In this document: positions 27,932 through 35,965 of the stretch, one piece after another | Position numbering within the stretch: the stretch's first letter is position 1 | Layout: every line of letters starts with the position of its first letter | Origin: CBDCGJ01 sp965238305 | Lineage (GTDB): Bacteria > Pseudomonadota > Alphaproteobacteria > GCA-2731375 | Direction: 5' to 3' | Assembly (NCBI GenBank): GCA_965238305.1 | Contig: CBDEHK010000001.1 | Span: forward strand, 3,472,001 to 3,536,000 | DNA length: 64,000 nucleotides | Translations under genes and position numbers: made by a program | The notes under the pieces: model-generated | The model's database searches: none | Seen by the model: only the letters and a program-made list of their open reading frames with translations | What the model was told of the DNA's origin: nothing

Positions 27932-28443
27932 TGCGGGTACCAGCGGGGCAACGGCAACGGATCAGCTGCTCGATCAATGGTGTTGCCCACTCGGGTTTCG
28001 CCGAGGCCCGCACCCTCCTCAGCGATTTCCTGCGCCATGAACTCAATCTTTATGGCACTCATGTCGGTTGCGAGCACGGTATCTGCGGCGCCTGTACAGT
28101 TATCCTGGATGGCCGCCTAGCCCGGTCTTGCAGCATACTTGCGGTACAGGTCGAAAGCGCGGAACTCACCACTGTCGAGGGACTGGCAGACGACACCGGT
28201 TTGGATGTTTTGCGCCAGGCGTTTTCGCGGCATGGCGCCCTGCAATGCGGTTTTTGCACGGCCGGGGTTTTGATTTCCACGGCGCATTATTTGGACCACC
28301 ACGCGCGGCCCACGGAAGCCGACATCCGCGCTATGCTGTCGGGCCATCTTTGCCGCTGCATCGGTTACGAGGGTATGGTACGGGCGATTTTGGAGGTGGT
28401 GGCAAGTGAAGCTTTTTGCCCACCCGAGGGGCCACCGCTGTGA
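27928..28443 (+). CDS. Molybdenum hydroxylase 2Fe-2S subunit (CoxS-like), cluster 1
   Basis: 171 residues. All eight cluster ligands are present: plant-type ferredoxin Cys48, 53, 56 and 68 (GCEHGICGACTVILDG and RSC), and the helical-domain Cys107, 110, 142 and 144 (QCGFCTAG and LCRCIGYEG). It carries electrons between the molybdenum and FAD sites. Its start overlaps the FAD-subunit stop (ATGA), and its stop overlaps the GTG of the following CoA ligase, so the operon is tightly coupled. Confidence 0.92.
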   Translation: MMRVPAGQRQRISCSINGVAHSGFAEARTLLSDFLRHELNLYGTHVGCEHGICGACTVILDGRLARSCSILAVQVESAELTTVEGLADDTGLDVLRQAFSRHGALQCGFCTAGVLISTAHYLDHHARPTEADIRAMLSGHLCRCIGYEGMVRAILEVVASEAFCPPEGPPL

Positions 28444-30005
28444 CTTTAACACATATGTTTGCGGCGGCTGTCGCCCGGCAACCGAAGGCGACGGCCATTG
28501 TCGACGGCGACCGGCGCCTAAGCTATCAGGCCTGGCAAGCCGAAATCAACGGGCTGGCCGGTGGCCTTAGCGCCATGGGGCTGAGGGCGGGCGATCATTT
28601 AGTCGCCGTGCTGTCCAATCGCGTCGAAATGGCGACGCTCTATTGGGCTTGTCAAACCTCGGGCATAATTTTCACGCCGTTCAACTGGCGCGCCTCGGAA
28701 GCGGAAATGGTTTATGTGTTGGCCGACGCCGAAGCCAAGGCCGTGGTTTACGAACAGCGCTCGGCGGAGGCTATGCTGGCTGCGGTGGCTGAAGTTGGCC
28801 TATCGTACGAAATGTTGATCGATGTGGACGATGTCGGGACCGGAATTGCCTTCGCGGAGGTTTTCGGATTGGCCGCAGCGTTCAAAGGCGAATTAGTTCA
28901 GGACGACGGCGCCACCTCATTGATGTTGTACACCTCAGGGACCACCGGCAAACCCAAAGGCGTACCGCGCTCTTACGCGGCGGAGCGTACGGCGAGTTTG
29001 TCCTGCCTGTCCCAGCTAGGTTATCGCCATAGCGAAGTATCCCTCGGCGTGATGCCATTATTCCACACCATGGGCGTGCGCAGTCTGTTGATGTCCGCGT
29101 TTCTCAATGGCAACTTTGTATGCATGCCGACATTCGATGCAGAAGCCGCCGCAGGGCTGATCAAAACCGAACAGATCGGCGCGCTATTTTTGGTCCCGAC
29201 CATGTTTCACGACTTGGTCAACCACCCGCGCATTGGCGATTTCAACTTTAACTCGGTGCAGAATATTGCCTATGCCGGTATGTCGATGACCACGGCCCTG
29301 ATTGAACAATGCCAGAAAATATTCATCCCCGCCCTGTTCAGCAATTGGTATGGTTCGAGTGAAATTTACTCCTTTTCAGTTTGCGACGATGTGGCCGCTC
29401 GGCCGGGTTCGGCGGGACGCGCCTGTATCGGCCAGATCCTGCGCGTCGTTCAGGCCGATGCCGACCGGGAGGTGACGCCTGAGGAATTGGCGGCAACCTG
29501 CGAAACTGGTGAGATTATCGCGAGCATGGCGTCGCCCGATGCTTTCGAAGGTTATTGGAAGCGTCCGGATGCGGACCAAAAGTCGATCCGCGACGGATGG
29601 TACTTTACCGGCGACCTGGGCCGCTTTGACGAGTTCGGCGAATTGCACGTCTTGGGCCGGGTCGACGATATGATTATCTCCGGCGGCGAGAATATCTACG
29701 CCGAAGAAGTCGAAGACGTTTTGGCAAAAGCCGAGCAAGTCCTTGGGGTCGCCGTGGTTGGTCTGCCCGATGACCGCTGGGGCGAGCAGGTGACGGCGTT
29801 CGTGGAACCGGCGCAAGCAGGGGTCAGTGCTGCCAGCCTGGATCGGTATTGCCTAGCCAGCGGCCTGGCCCGCTTTAAGCGGCCCAAGGCTTACGTTTTT
29901 GTCCGGCAGATCCCACGCTCGGCGTCCGGCAAGCTGCTGCGGCGCCAGCTGCGCGCCGGCGAATACGAGATATCTGAAAAAAGTGAAAGCAATAATGAGG
30001 AATAG
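28440..30005 (+). CDS. Acyl-CoA synthetase (AMP-forming), cluster 1
   Basis: 521 residues from GTG 28440, which overlaps the preceding stop (GTGA); a TTG at 28416 is an upstream alternative. Adenylate-forming motifs: SLMLYTSGTTGKPKGVPRSY (P-loop), NWYGSSEIY in the position of the YGxTE motif, GWYFTGDLGRFDEFGELHVL and RVDDMIISGGENIYAEEVED, with the catalytic Lys in SASGKLLRRQL. It activates a carboxylic acid with ATP and CoA. It sits between the hydroxylase and an enoyl-CoA hydratase, so it probably primes the hydroxylated or incoming acid for beta-oxidation-like steps. Confidence 0.9.
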   Translation: MTLTHMFAAAVARQPKATAIVDGDRRLSYQAWQAEINGLAGGLSAMGLRAGDHLVAVLSNRVEMATLYWACQTSGIIFTPFNWRASEAEMVYVLADAEAKAVVYEQRSAEAMLAAVAEVGLSYEMLIDVDDVGTGIAFAEVFGLAAAFKGELVQDDGATSLMLYTSGTTGKPKGVPRSYAAERTASLSCLSQLGYRHSEVSLGVMPLFHTMGVRSLLMSAFLNGNFVCMPTFDAEAAAGLIKTEQIGALFLVPTMFHDLVNHPRIGDFNFNSVQNIAYAGMSMTTALIEQCQKIFIPALFSNWYGSSEIYSFSVCDDVAARPGSAGRACIGQILRVVQADADREVTPEELAATCETGEIIASMASPDAFEGYWKRPDADQKSIRDGWYFTGDLGRFDEFGELHVLGRVDDMIISGGENIYAEEVEDVLAKAEQVLGVAVVGLPDDRWGEQVTAFVEPAQAGVSAASLDRYCLASGLARFKRPKAYVFVRQIPRSASGKLLRRQLRAGEYEISEKSESNNEE

Positions 30006-30009
30006 GGTT

Positions 30010-30822
30010 ATGGAACGCGACTATGTTGAACGCCGGGACAATATTCTGCAGGACTTGGATGGCCTGCGAGTTGAAGTCGACACAGAGAGAAAGATAGGCT
30101 ACCTGATATTGGACCGGCTACCGCTAAATATTGTCTCCTATCGGGGGCGGGCGCAAATTCGAGCCATTATCGAGGCCTTTGATGACGATGACGATGTCGG
30201 CGTAGTGGTGATCCGCGGCGCCAACGGCGTGTTCAGTTCGGGCGGCGACGTGAAGCGCTTTCCAGAAATTCCAAAAAATAAAATGTCCGATCTGGCCGAC
30301 AATATCGGCGCGCCTGAACGCTGCTCAAAACCGGTTATTGCGGCCATCGAGAAATATGCCCTGGGGGTTGGATTTGAACTTTCCCTGGCCTGCGACTTTC
30401 GCTTCGCGTCTAAAGACACAGTTGTCGGTTTGCCGGAGATCGGCATCGGCCAGATGCCCGGCTCCGGCGGAAGCGTGCGCATCGTCCGTCTGATCGGTAT
30501 GACCCGCGCCAAAGACATCGTCATGCTGGGTAAGCTCCTGCCGGCACAAACGGCAATGGAAATCGGTTTACTCACCGATGTTGCGGAAGACGCCGACGCG
30601 TTGCGCGAACTGATCGAGGATTATGCCGCCAAACTAAATGCCATGGCGCCGATTTCGTTACGCGCGCTGAAGCGGGTGCTCAATGCCGCCGCCGACGCAC
30701 CATTGAAGGTGGCGCTTGAAGTCGAAGGCCATTCTTATGAAAAGCTGCGCTGGACCGAAGACTATATGGAAGGCATCAAAGCGTTCAGCGAACGCCGCCC
30801 GGCTATCTACAAAGGCCGCTGA
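30010..30822 (+). CDS. Enoyl-CoA hydratase/isomerase family protein
   Basis: 270 residues of the crotonase fold. Oxyanion-hole segments FSSGGDVKRF and ALGVGFELSLACDFRFA are visible. The two catalytic Glu positions of hydratases are both filled (E123 in VGFEL, E143 in LPEIGIGQMPGSGG), so water addition is possible. ATG 30010 was chosen with GAGGA 8 bases upstream; ATG 29995 is in frame. It lies 4 bases after the CoA ligase stop, at the end of the operon that starts at 23645. Confidence 0.88.
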   Translation: MERDYVERRDNILQDLDGLRVEVDTERKIGYLILDRLPLNIVSYRGRAQIRAIIEAFDDDDDVGVVVIRGANGVFSSGGDVKRFPEIPKNKMSDLADNIGAPERCSKPVIAAIEKYALGVGFELSLACDFRFASKDTVVGLPEIGIGQMPGSGGSVRIVRLIGMTRAKDIVMLGKLLPAQTAMEIGLLTDVAEDADALRELIEDYAAKLNAMAPISLRALKRVLNAAADAPLKVALEVEGHSYEKLRWTEDYMEGIKAFSERRPAIYKGR

Positions 30823-31021
30823 GCACCACTTTGACAATGTACTGTTTGTTATCGGCCTTGGCAAAATCAGTTAATTAGTGGAAGATGTTGCTCAGTCGAT
30901 TTTTCAAGTAAGCCAATGTTAGTTTCGGGCTTGCCCGTCTGAACTCAAAACCCATCTGCATGTGCGGACACGGGGCGAAATCGACGAAAAAAAACGCAGG
31001 CTCACAGGGAGGACCGATGTG

Positions 31022-32350
31022 ATGAATATTCTGAGAAAGCCCGGAATGAAAAGATTGTTGACGGCCGCAGTAGCCGCTGCTGTCGGCCTAACCGCTAGCA
31101 CGGCGATTGCCGCCGAGAAAGTGGTAATGGCGGTACCGACATTTTTGACCGGTGCCGGCGCACCCGCTTTTGGCGTGCCCGCACGCAACGGCGCCGAAGT
31201 GATCATCGAGGCGATCAACAAAGGCGTATTGCCGGCCCCTTATGACAATAGTGGCAAGGGTCTGGCCGGACGGCAGATCGAGGCCATTATCTATGACGAA
31301 TCCGGCGGCGGCGTAAAACAAGTAGCTGAATTCCGTAACAAGGTGCAGAAACAGGGCGTCGACTTGTTCGTTGGTTATATTTCGTCCGGCACCTGCGCAG
31401 CGATCACGCCGGTGGCCGAAGAGCTTAAGATGCTGACGATCTTCCCGATTTGCGGTACGCCACGAATATTCGAAGAGATCGACACCAACCCGAAATACGT
31501 CTTTCGCACCATGGGTAATGCCACGGCGGACGGTGTAGCCGAAGCTTTATACGTCAAGGCGAACATGCCCGACGTCAAGGGTTATACCGGAATTAACCAG
31601 AACTATGCCTGGGGACAAGACTCCTGGCGTGACTTCGATCTCGCCATGAAACATCTGATGCCGGCGGTTCCGGTCTCCGACAAGACCCAGTGGCCAAAAA
31701 TTTTCTCCGGTCAATATGGTACGGAAATCTCTGCCTTGATGCTCTCGAAAGAGCCTCTCGTGCACTCCAGCCTGTGGGGCGGCGATCTGGAAGCCTTTAT
31801 TTTCCAGGGTTCGGCCCGTGGCCTGTTTCGTAAGAAAAAGCTGCTATTCTCGGTGGCCGATACTTCTGTTTATCGCTTGGGTAAAAAAATGCCGACCGGC
31901 GTTGTTTTGGGTGCCCGTGGCCCCTATGGCATTTTTGCCGCCGATGTTGACACGCCATTGAACAAGTGGTTCCGCAAGGTCTATAGCGACCGTTATTCGA
32001 CCCCACCGGTCGGCGGTTCCTACCAGGCGGCTCAAGGCGTGCTGGCGGCGAAATACGCTTACGACAAGGCGGCCGCGGCGAATGGCGGAAAGTTTCCCAG
32101 CACGGATCAGGTTATTGCGGCCTTGGAGGGGGCAACTTATCAAGGCCTCGCGGCAAAAGTTCATATGAACCGCTCCAAGGGTCATCAAGCGGCCACCATC
32201 CATCAAATCGGCATTCTGGAATGGGACAACGAAGCGGGTCAAGCCGTGATGACAAATGTTACCACGTTCCCACCGGATTGTGTCATGCCACCGTCTGGCG
32301 TTAAGGGCACGGATTGGTTGAAGGGCGGCATGAAAGGCGCCAAGTGCTAA
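31022..32350 (+). CDS. ABC transporter substrate-binding protein, branched-chain amino acid type (LivK-like)
   Basis: 442 residues, a periplasmic type I binding protein. The signal peptide is KRLLTAAVAAAVGLTASTAI with cleavage near AIAAEK. The mature part has the Peripla_BP_6 layout (GVPARNGAEVIIEAINKG, GRQIEAIIYDESGG, VDLFVGYISSGTCAAITPVA). ATG 31022 follows GGGAGG. Binding proteins of this family in catabolic clusters often take aromatic or other organic acids rather than leucine. A hairpin separates it from the permease genes. Confidence 0.9.
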   Translation: MNILRKPGMKRLLTAAVAAAVGLTASTAIAAEKVVMAVPTFLTGAGAPAFGVPARNGAEVIIEAINKGVLPAPYDNSGKGLAGRQIEAIIYDESGGGVKQVAEFRNKVQKQGVDLFVGYISSGTCAAITPVAEELKMLTIFPICGTPRIFEEIDTNPKYVFRTMGNATADGVAEALYVKANMPDVKGYTGINQNYAWGQDSWRDFDLAMKHLMPAVPVSDKTQWPKIFSGQYGTEISALMLSKEPLVHSSLWGGDLEAFIFQGSARGLFRKKKLLFSVADTSVYRLGKKMPTGVVLGARGPYGIFAADVDTPLNKWFRKVYSDRYSTPPVGGSYQAAQGVLAAKYAYDKAAAANGGKFPSTDQVIAALEGATYQGLAAKVHMNRSKGHQAATIHQIGILEWDNEAGQAVMTNVTTFPPDCVMPPSGVKGTDWLKGGMKGAKC

Positions 32351-32361
32351 CATCGATACTG

Positions 32362-32396
32362 CCGGGGAAGTCACCTAAGGCTTCCCCGGATTTTCA
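32362..32396 (+). terminator. Intercistronic hairpin between SBP and permease genes
   Basis: CCGGGGAAG (32362-32370) pairs perfectly with CTTCCCCGG (32381-32389), followed by attttcattt. It lies 11 bases after the SBP stop and 38 bases before the permease start. It probably stops most transcripts or stabilises the 3' end, so that binding protein exceeds permease. Confidence 0.78.
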
Positions 32397-32427
32397 TTTT
32401 TGAACTCAATAAAATAGCGAGCCTGTT

Positions 32428-33324
32428 GTGCAAGAACTGGTCGTCATCTTGGTCGATGGTTTGGTTTTTTCGTCCTACCTTTTCATGGTCGCCGTCGGAT
32501 TGACGATAATCTTCGGGGTGATGAAAATACTGAACGTGGCGCACGGCGCGTTTTACGCCTTCGGCGCTTATATGGCGGCCACCTTGATCGGTGTTTATTA
32601 CGAAACCGACTTGCCGGAGTTCGGTGGCTTTCTGGCCATATTTGCGGCGGCGCTGATCATTGGCGTGTTCTTCGGTATCATCCTCGAGCGTGGCCTGCTG
32701 CGTTTCCTGTATCACCGCGACGAGCACATCATCGTTTTGGCGACATTCGCGGTCTTCCTGGTGCTCGAAGATGTTCTGCTGATGATCTGGGGCACCGACC
32801 CGTATTTTGCTTATCAGCCCATGTCCTTGTTGGGCTCGGTCGACATCGTGGAAATGACCTTTGATGTTTACAGCCTGACGCTGATCGGTCTGGCGATCCT
32901 TGTAGGCGGTGGGCTTTGGCTGGGTCTGACTAGGACCAAGTGGGGGAAGTTGCTATTAGCGGTGATCTTCGATCGGGAAATCAGCCAGGCCATGGGTATC
33001 AACGTGACCGTCGTATTCCTGGTCACTTTCGTCATCGGCGCAATCATGGGCGCGCTTGGCGGGGCCTATATTGCGCCGACAATCTCGGTTTCGCCGGGCA
33101 TTGGCGTGGAAGTCATCGTGCTCGCCTTCGCCGTCGTGGTGATCGGCGGCATGGGCTCGATCCCTGGCGCGATGATCGGCGCCTTGCTGGTGGGTGTTTC
33201 CCGTGCGGCGGCGGTGCATAAGTTTCCAGAAATTGAGTTGTTCGTGATTTACGCCATTATGGCCGCGGTCCTGGCGTTACGACCCGAAGGTCTGTTCGCC
33301 CCCGCCCAGGCGAGAAAAATATGA
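32428..33324 (+). CDS. Branched-chain-type ABC permease (LivH-like)
   Basis: 298 residues with about eight membrane segments. LivH signatures are ILVDGLVFSSYLFMVAVGLT, FGVMKILNVAHGAFYAFGAY and the cytoplasmic loop YIAPTISVSPGIGVEVIVLA followed by VVIGGMGSIPGAMIGALL, the coupling-helix region for the ATPase. The start is GTG. It overlaps the next permease by 4 bases. Confidence 0.9.
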   Translation: MQELVVILVDGLVFSSYLFMVAVGLTIIFGVMKILNVAHGAFYAFGAYMAATLIGVYYETDLPEFGGFLAIFAAALIIGVFFGIILERGLLRFLYHRDEHIIVLATFAVFLVLEDVLLMIWGTDPYFAYQPMSLLGSVDIVEMTFDVYSLTLIGLAILVGGGLWLGLTRTKWGKLLLAVIFDREISQAMGINVTVVFLVTFVIGAIMGALGGAYIAPTISVSPGIGVEVIVLAFAVVVIGGMGSIPGAMIGALLVGVSRAAAVHKFPEIELFVIYAIMAAVLALRPEGLFAPAQARKI

Positions 33325-34280
33325 TGCGGTATTTGGATAAGACTGTCGTCGGGCTGACCATCGCTTTCGTTTGTTTGCTGTTGGCCGATTTTTTCATGCC
33401 GGAATGGGTGCGGTTCATCGGCTTGCAAAGTCTGGCCCGCGGTGCCGTCGCCCTAGGCTTGCTGGTGCTTTGGCGTACCGGCCTAGTGTCCTTCGGTCAT
33501 GCCCTATATTTTGGCTTCGGCGCCTATGCCGCAGCCATGTTGACGCTGCTGGGATTTCATGACGCCTTTTTCCTGGTTTTAACGGGCACTATGGCGGCCG
33601 GCATACTGGCCTTTTTGCTGGGTTTCCTGTTGCGCCGTTACCGCGGTATATTTTTCGCATTATTGAACATGGCTTTTTCCATGATCCTGTATGGCGTCAT
33701 CGTGAAGACCGAGGAGTTAGGCAGCACGGATGGATTTTCAGTCTTGACGCCAACCTTCCTTGGCTACGCGCCAAAGGGAGAAGCGGTCCAGACGACATTG
33801 TTCATCTTTACCCTGGTCTTTACCTATATCCTCACTATTGGTGTGCATCTTTACCTGAAGACCACCCTGGGCGGCATGAGCATGGCGGTGCGTGAAAATG
33901 AGATCAGGGTAGAGTATCTCGGTTTTTCCGCCGAGAAAGTCATCCATGTCAAATACGTCTTCTCAGGTTTAGTGGCCGGTTTCGGCGGCGCCATCATGGC
34001 TTTGGCGATCGGCCAGGTGGATCCGGATTCCATGGCCAACTGGACCGTTTCGGGGGAGTTCGTGTTCATCACCATACTTAGCGGCATCGGCAATGTTGGC
34101 GCGCCCTATATCGGTGCCCTGGTATTCGAATTAATACGCACCTACGCTTTTGAATATGCCCCGTCGGTATGGCAGTTCATTCTGGGCGGCAGCCTACTGG
34201 CGATTATCATGTTTCTGCCCGATGGAATCTGGTCCTTATTTTCCCGCCTGCGCAAGCGACAAGGGGGGAAAATCCCATGA
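33321..34280 (+). CDS. Branched-chain-type ABC permease (LivM-like)
   Basis: 319 residues with about eight to ten membrane segments. LVSFGHALYFGFGAYAAAML and the loop AVRENEIRVEYLGFS followed by KYVFSGLVAGFGGAIMAL are LivM hallmarks. TILSGIGNVGAPYIGALVFE is the second conserved block. It forms the inner-membrane channel with the LivH-like subunit. It overlaps the LivG-like gene through ATGA. Confidence 0.9.
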   Translation: MMRYLDKTVVGLTIAFVCLLLADFFMPEWVRFIGLQSLARGAVALGLLVLWRTGLVSFGHALYFGFGAYAAAMLTLLGFHDAFFLVLTGTMAAGILAFLLGFLLRRYRGIFFALLNMAFSMILYGVIVKTEELGSTDGFSVLTPTFLGYAPKGEAVQTTLFIFTLVFTYILTIGVHLYLKTTLGGMSMAVRENEIRVEYLGFSAEKVIHVKYVFSGLVAGFGGAIMALAIGQVDPDSMANWTVSGEFVFITILSGIGNVGAPYIGALVFELIRTYAFEYAPSVWQFILGGSLLAIIMFLPDGIWSLFSRLRKRQGGKIP

Positions 34281-35077
34281 GCATCATCTTGGAAGTGCGT
34301 GATCTGCAAAAGAGCTTTGGCGCCGTTATTGCCGCGAAAGACATCAACGTGGTCGTCAGCGAACATGAAATAATCGGCATCATCGGCGCTAACGGGGCCG
34401 GCAAAACAACTTTTGTCAATATGGTCACGGGATATCTGAAACCGACTTCCGGCAATATCGAATTCGCAGGACGGAACATTACTGGCTTGCCGCCGCGGGA
34501 AATTACCTGTCTCGGAATTTCCCGCTCGTTTCAGGTGCCGCAGATTTTCGCCTCCGAATCCGTTTTTGACAATCTCCTGATGGCCTATGCAATCGTCGAG
34601 CAAACCGGACTTAGTCTACTTTCGCCCCTATTTACTGAGGCCCGCGCTGAACGGGTCGACAGCCATCTGAAACGATATCAGATCGACGAATACCGCAACG
34701 CCCTGGCCTCGACCCTGCCCCAGGGGACTCGGAAATTATTGGACATCGCCATGGCCGCTGTGCGCAAACCAGCCATTTTGATGCTGGATGAGCCGACTTC
34801 AGGCATTTCGGTAGAGGAAAAATTCGAGCTCATGGATACTATCATGGACGCTTTGCACCAGGATCAAACCACGGTGCTGTTTATCGAGCACGACATGGAG
34901 ATCGTCGAACGTTATGTCAGTCGGGTGTTGGCGTTTTACCAGGGCGAGATTATTTGTGATGCGCCGACCGCGAAAGCCCTGCTAGACCCCGGGGTACGGG
35001 AGTTCGTAATTGGTGAAGAATATCACCGTACCCGCGTCGAGAATGGCGTGGCCCGACCGGAGGATGCGAATGCTTAA
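34277..35077 (+). CDS. Branched-chain-type ABC ATPase (LivG-like)
   Basis: 266 residues. Walker A is GANGAGKTTF and Walker B is ILMLDEPTSGIS. The ABC signature, normally LSxGQ, reads LPQGTRKLLDIAM, a deviation that keeps the Gly but replaces Ser and Gln. The switch His is in LFIEHDMEIVERY. ATG 34277 was chosen because it overlaps the permease stop and begins the canonical ILEVRDLQKSFG; the frame stays open further upstream inside the permease gene. Confidence 0.88.
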   Translation: MSIILEVRDLQKSFGAVIAAKDINVVVSEHEIIGIIGANGAGKTTFVNMVTGYLKPTSGNIEFAGRNITGLPPREITCLGISRSFQVPQIFASESVFDNLLMAYAIVEQTGLSLLSPLFTEARAERVDSHLKRYQIDEYRNALASTLPQGTRKLLDIAMAAVRKPAILMLDEPTSGISVEEKFELMDTIMDALHQDQTTVLFIEHDMEIVERYVSRVLAFYQGEIICDAPTAKALLDPGVREFVIGEEYHRTRVENGVARPEDANA

Positions 35078-35714
35078 GGTCAGCGGCTTGGATGTTAATA
35101 TTGGCGCCACACCAATCATTCGCGGATTGACCTTGGAAGTCCCGGCCGGCACCATGTGCGGGCTGATCGGCCGAAATGGCGCGGGCAAGACGACTTTCCT
35201 GCGCGCGGTCATGGGAAACTTGGCCGCCAAGGCGGGAGAAATGATATTTAAGGATCAGGATCTGTTGCAGACGCCGCCGCATAAGCGTGCCCATATGGGG
35301 ATCGGTTTCATGCCCGAAGACCGACGATTGGTGCCGGCTCTGACGGCGGAGGAAAATATTTTACTGCCGGTTTGGGCCACGGGCATGGACGGTTGGCAGG
35401 ACCGGCTAGCCTGGATCTATGACCTAATGCCGGAAGTGGCGGAATTCAAGAACCGCGGCGCCATGGAGCTTTCTGGCGGGCAGCAAAAGTTCGTCGCCTT
35501 CGCCCGTGCACTAATGGTCGGCACCCGGTTGCTGCTTCTGGACGAACCGAGCGAGGGCATTGCCCCGGTATTCGCCCAACGCATGAGCGAAATTATGAAG
35601 GATCTCAAGGACGAGGGTGAATCCGTTCTGGTGGCCGAATCGAACGACAAGCACATTGCAAGCCTGCTGAATCGAACTTTTGTGATTGAACGCGGCAGCA
35701 TCGTTATCGGCTAA
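35070..35714 (+). CDS. Branched-chain-type ABC ATPase (LivF-like)
   Basis: 214 residues. Walker A is GRNGAGKTTF, the signature is LSGGQQKFVAFARAL and Walker B is LLLLDEPSEGIAP. GGAGG at 35059-35063 gives ATG 35070 (LKVSGLDVNIG) the best spacing; ATG 35064 directly abuts that site. It is about 20 residues shorter than usual LivF at the C-terminus, ending IERGSIVIG. Translation overlaps the LivG-like stop by 8 bases. Confidence 0.86.
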   Translation: MLKVSGLDVNIGATPIIRGLTLEVPAGTMCGLIGRNGAGKTTFLRAVMGNLAAKAGEMIFKDQDLLQTPPHKRAHMGIGFMPEDRRLVPALTAEENILLPVWATGMDGWQDRLAWIYDLMPEVAEFKNRGAMELSGGQQKFVAFARALMVGTRLLLLDEPSEGIAPVFAQRMSEIMKDLKDEGESVLVAESNDKHIASLLNRTFVIERGSIVIG

Positions 35715-35834
35715 GTAGTCGCAGCTTTGTCTACCCTTTGCTTTGTAAAAATATTGGCGGAAGGGTCCGTATTCGAGGTTGGAGGTAACCTATTGGCTCA
35801 CTATAGAACGTGAAATGACCCTGCCGCTCCTGTG

Positions 35835-35846
35835 ATTGCATGCAAT
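35835..35846. promoter_or_regulatory. Perfect 12-bp palindrome upstream of the CoA-ligase gene
   Basis: ATTGCATGCAAT is a perfect palindrome 120 bases before the ligase start, in the only sizeable gap (251 bases) between the transporter and the ligase. It is a candidate operator; no cognate regulator is encoded nearby. Confidence 0.35.
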
Positions 35847-35965
35847 TTGGTTGTTCATCTCGATTTGGATCGGGTTACTGCGACACTAGATCTGAAAGGC
35901 CCGCGGAAACGATTTTCTAACCCCTCAAGACTTGAACGGTCACTGTTGTAAGGACAAATAGCACC

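Noticed and set aside
24633..28443. Reading cluster 1 as a true aerobic CO dehydrogenase
   Set aside because: The large subunit lacks the AYxCSFR loop of form I CoxL and no coxDEFG genes are nearby.
30831..30860. TTGACA as a sigma-70 -35 box upstream of the substrate-binding protein gene
   Set aside because: No acceptable -10 element at 16-18 bases, so the match is probably chance.
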